A stretch of DNA of 51,811 bases from Rhodospirillales bacterium. GTDB lineage: Bacteria > Pseudomonadota > Alphaproteobacteria > Dongiales > Dongiaceae. The notes under the pieces are model-generated. The model searched no databases, was not told the DNA's origin, and saw only the letters and a program-made list of their open reading frames with translations. Shown here piece after piece: positions 51,670 through 51,811 of the stretch (position 1 is the stretch's first letter; each line of letters begins with the position of its first letter). The stretch is taken from positions 1 through 51,811 of the forward strand of contig VFKA01000061.1 of assembly GCA_009885795.1 (NCBI GenBank). Direction: 5' to 3'. The position numbers were made by a program, and so were the translations under genes.

Positions 51670-51811
51670 TCACGTTCGCTCACTGGCGTCCATCGTGAGT
51701 TGGTTTGACGCACGGCACGTTACCATATTCTTTTGATCCCACGCCCCAAGCTCCTCGATCGGATACAGCACTGCCTTGCCGATCTTGATGTAGGTCGGCC
51801 CAATCCTCATA
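51670..51811 (-). CDS. AlpA-type helix-turn-helix protein, right copy (partial)
   Basis: The 3' end of a minus-strand gene that begins beyond the window. The visible part reads MRIGPTYIKIGKAVLYPIEE, then LGAWDQKNMVTCRAS, and ends TMDASERT before TGA at 51670-51672. It aligns without gaps over 35 residues with the left HTH gene, differing mostly by conservative changes. The true start lies upstream; the ATG at 51810 corresponds to an internal Met of the left copy. Confidence 0.75.
   Translation of the reverse strand, partial: MRIGPTYIKIGKAVLYPIEELGAWDQKNMVTCRASNQLTMDASERT

Larger units (their letters stand above)
42342..51811. mobile_element. Defence island inserted in radC (right end outside window)
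   Basis: The island starts at the radC junction near 42342 and continues past the window end. Content: an AlpA-type HTH gene, a Gabija-like pair, a full qatABCD operon and a second, related AlpA-type HTH gene. The first 220 bp are clearly AT-rich compared with the GC-rich host sequence. No integrase is seen in the window; it would lie to the right. The Gabija and Qat genes face away from each other, with the two HTH genes on the same strand outside them. Confidence 0.72.

Noticed and set aside
51545-51736. Plus-strand frame of 63 codons after qatD
   Set aside because: It overlaps the right HTH gene in antisense, has no ribosome site, and shows no domain.

Overview
The window is GC-rich DNA that looks like the chromosome of an alphaproteobacterium, most likely near the Rhodospirillales. 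The evidence is gene content and order: a DUF1476 (F1-ATPase zeta) gene, separate purS/purQ/purL, a purB-purC-purS-purQ-purL-bolA-grxD series next to rpsD, and short palindromic intergenic repeats of a kind common in these genomes. The genus cannot be named from the sequence alone. No rRNA, tRNA or CRISPR array was found.

Left edge (1-2700): decayed accessory DNA. A Septu-like ATPase gene is followed by an HNH nuclease gene cut off just after its CxxC motif. Beside it lies a wrecked RTX-toxin acyltransferase gene with its own terminator.

Core block A (2793-11019): nadE, gltX, cysS, a complete IS481-family element with 5-bp target duplication, cimA and trmJ. A RelE-type toxin with a Phd/XRE-type antitoxin, and an IS3-type end remnant, follow. 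Then comes a minus-strand operon ArsR - SRPBCC - GFA (broken by an amber codon) - GST, then rpsD and an extradiol dioxygenase.

Core block B (15461-29830): the purine operon, on the minus strand. About 5.6 kb of accessory genes separates purL from purQ: an HGGxSTGPRTxxG-motif gene with a near-consensus promoter, a parD with a truncated parE, an abortive-infection (Abi_C type) gene, hicAB, an orphan XRE antitoxin, an SDR, a secreted protein built of 19-residue repeats, a hypothetical gene and a complete ParDE-like pair whose toxin gene runs into the 3' end of purQ.

Block C (29962-42341): rhuM beside an hsdR stub and an antitoxin stub (a scar of a type I restriction locus), a PD-(D/E)xK-like protein, an IS3 remnant, then housekeeping and metabolic genes (a DMT transporter, a HerA-like ATPase, an enoyl-CoA hydratase family protein, AzoR). 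An operon pairs a metallopeptidase-like M19 protein lacking its first zinc motif with a large protein I do not recognise. A 2OG-Fe(II) oxygenase follows.

Block D (42342 to the end): a defence island inserted in radC, of which only the last 55 or so codons remain at the left junction. It holds a Gabija-like pair (gajA-gajB, minus strand) and a complete Qat system (qatABCD, plus strand), transcribed divergently from a shared 273-bp region. Similar AlpA-type HTH genes lie at each side, the right one running off the window. The island, with its paired HTH genes and the QatB/QatC arrangement, is the most interesting part of the window.
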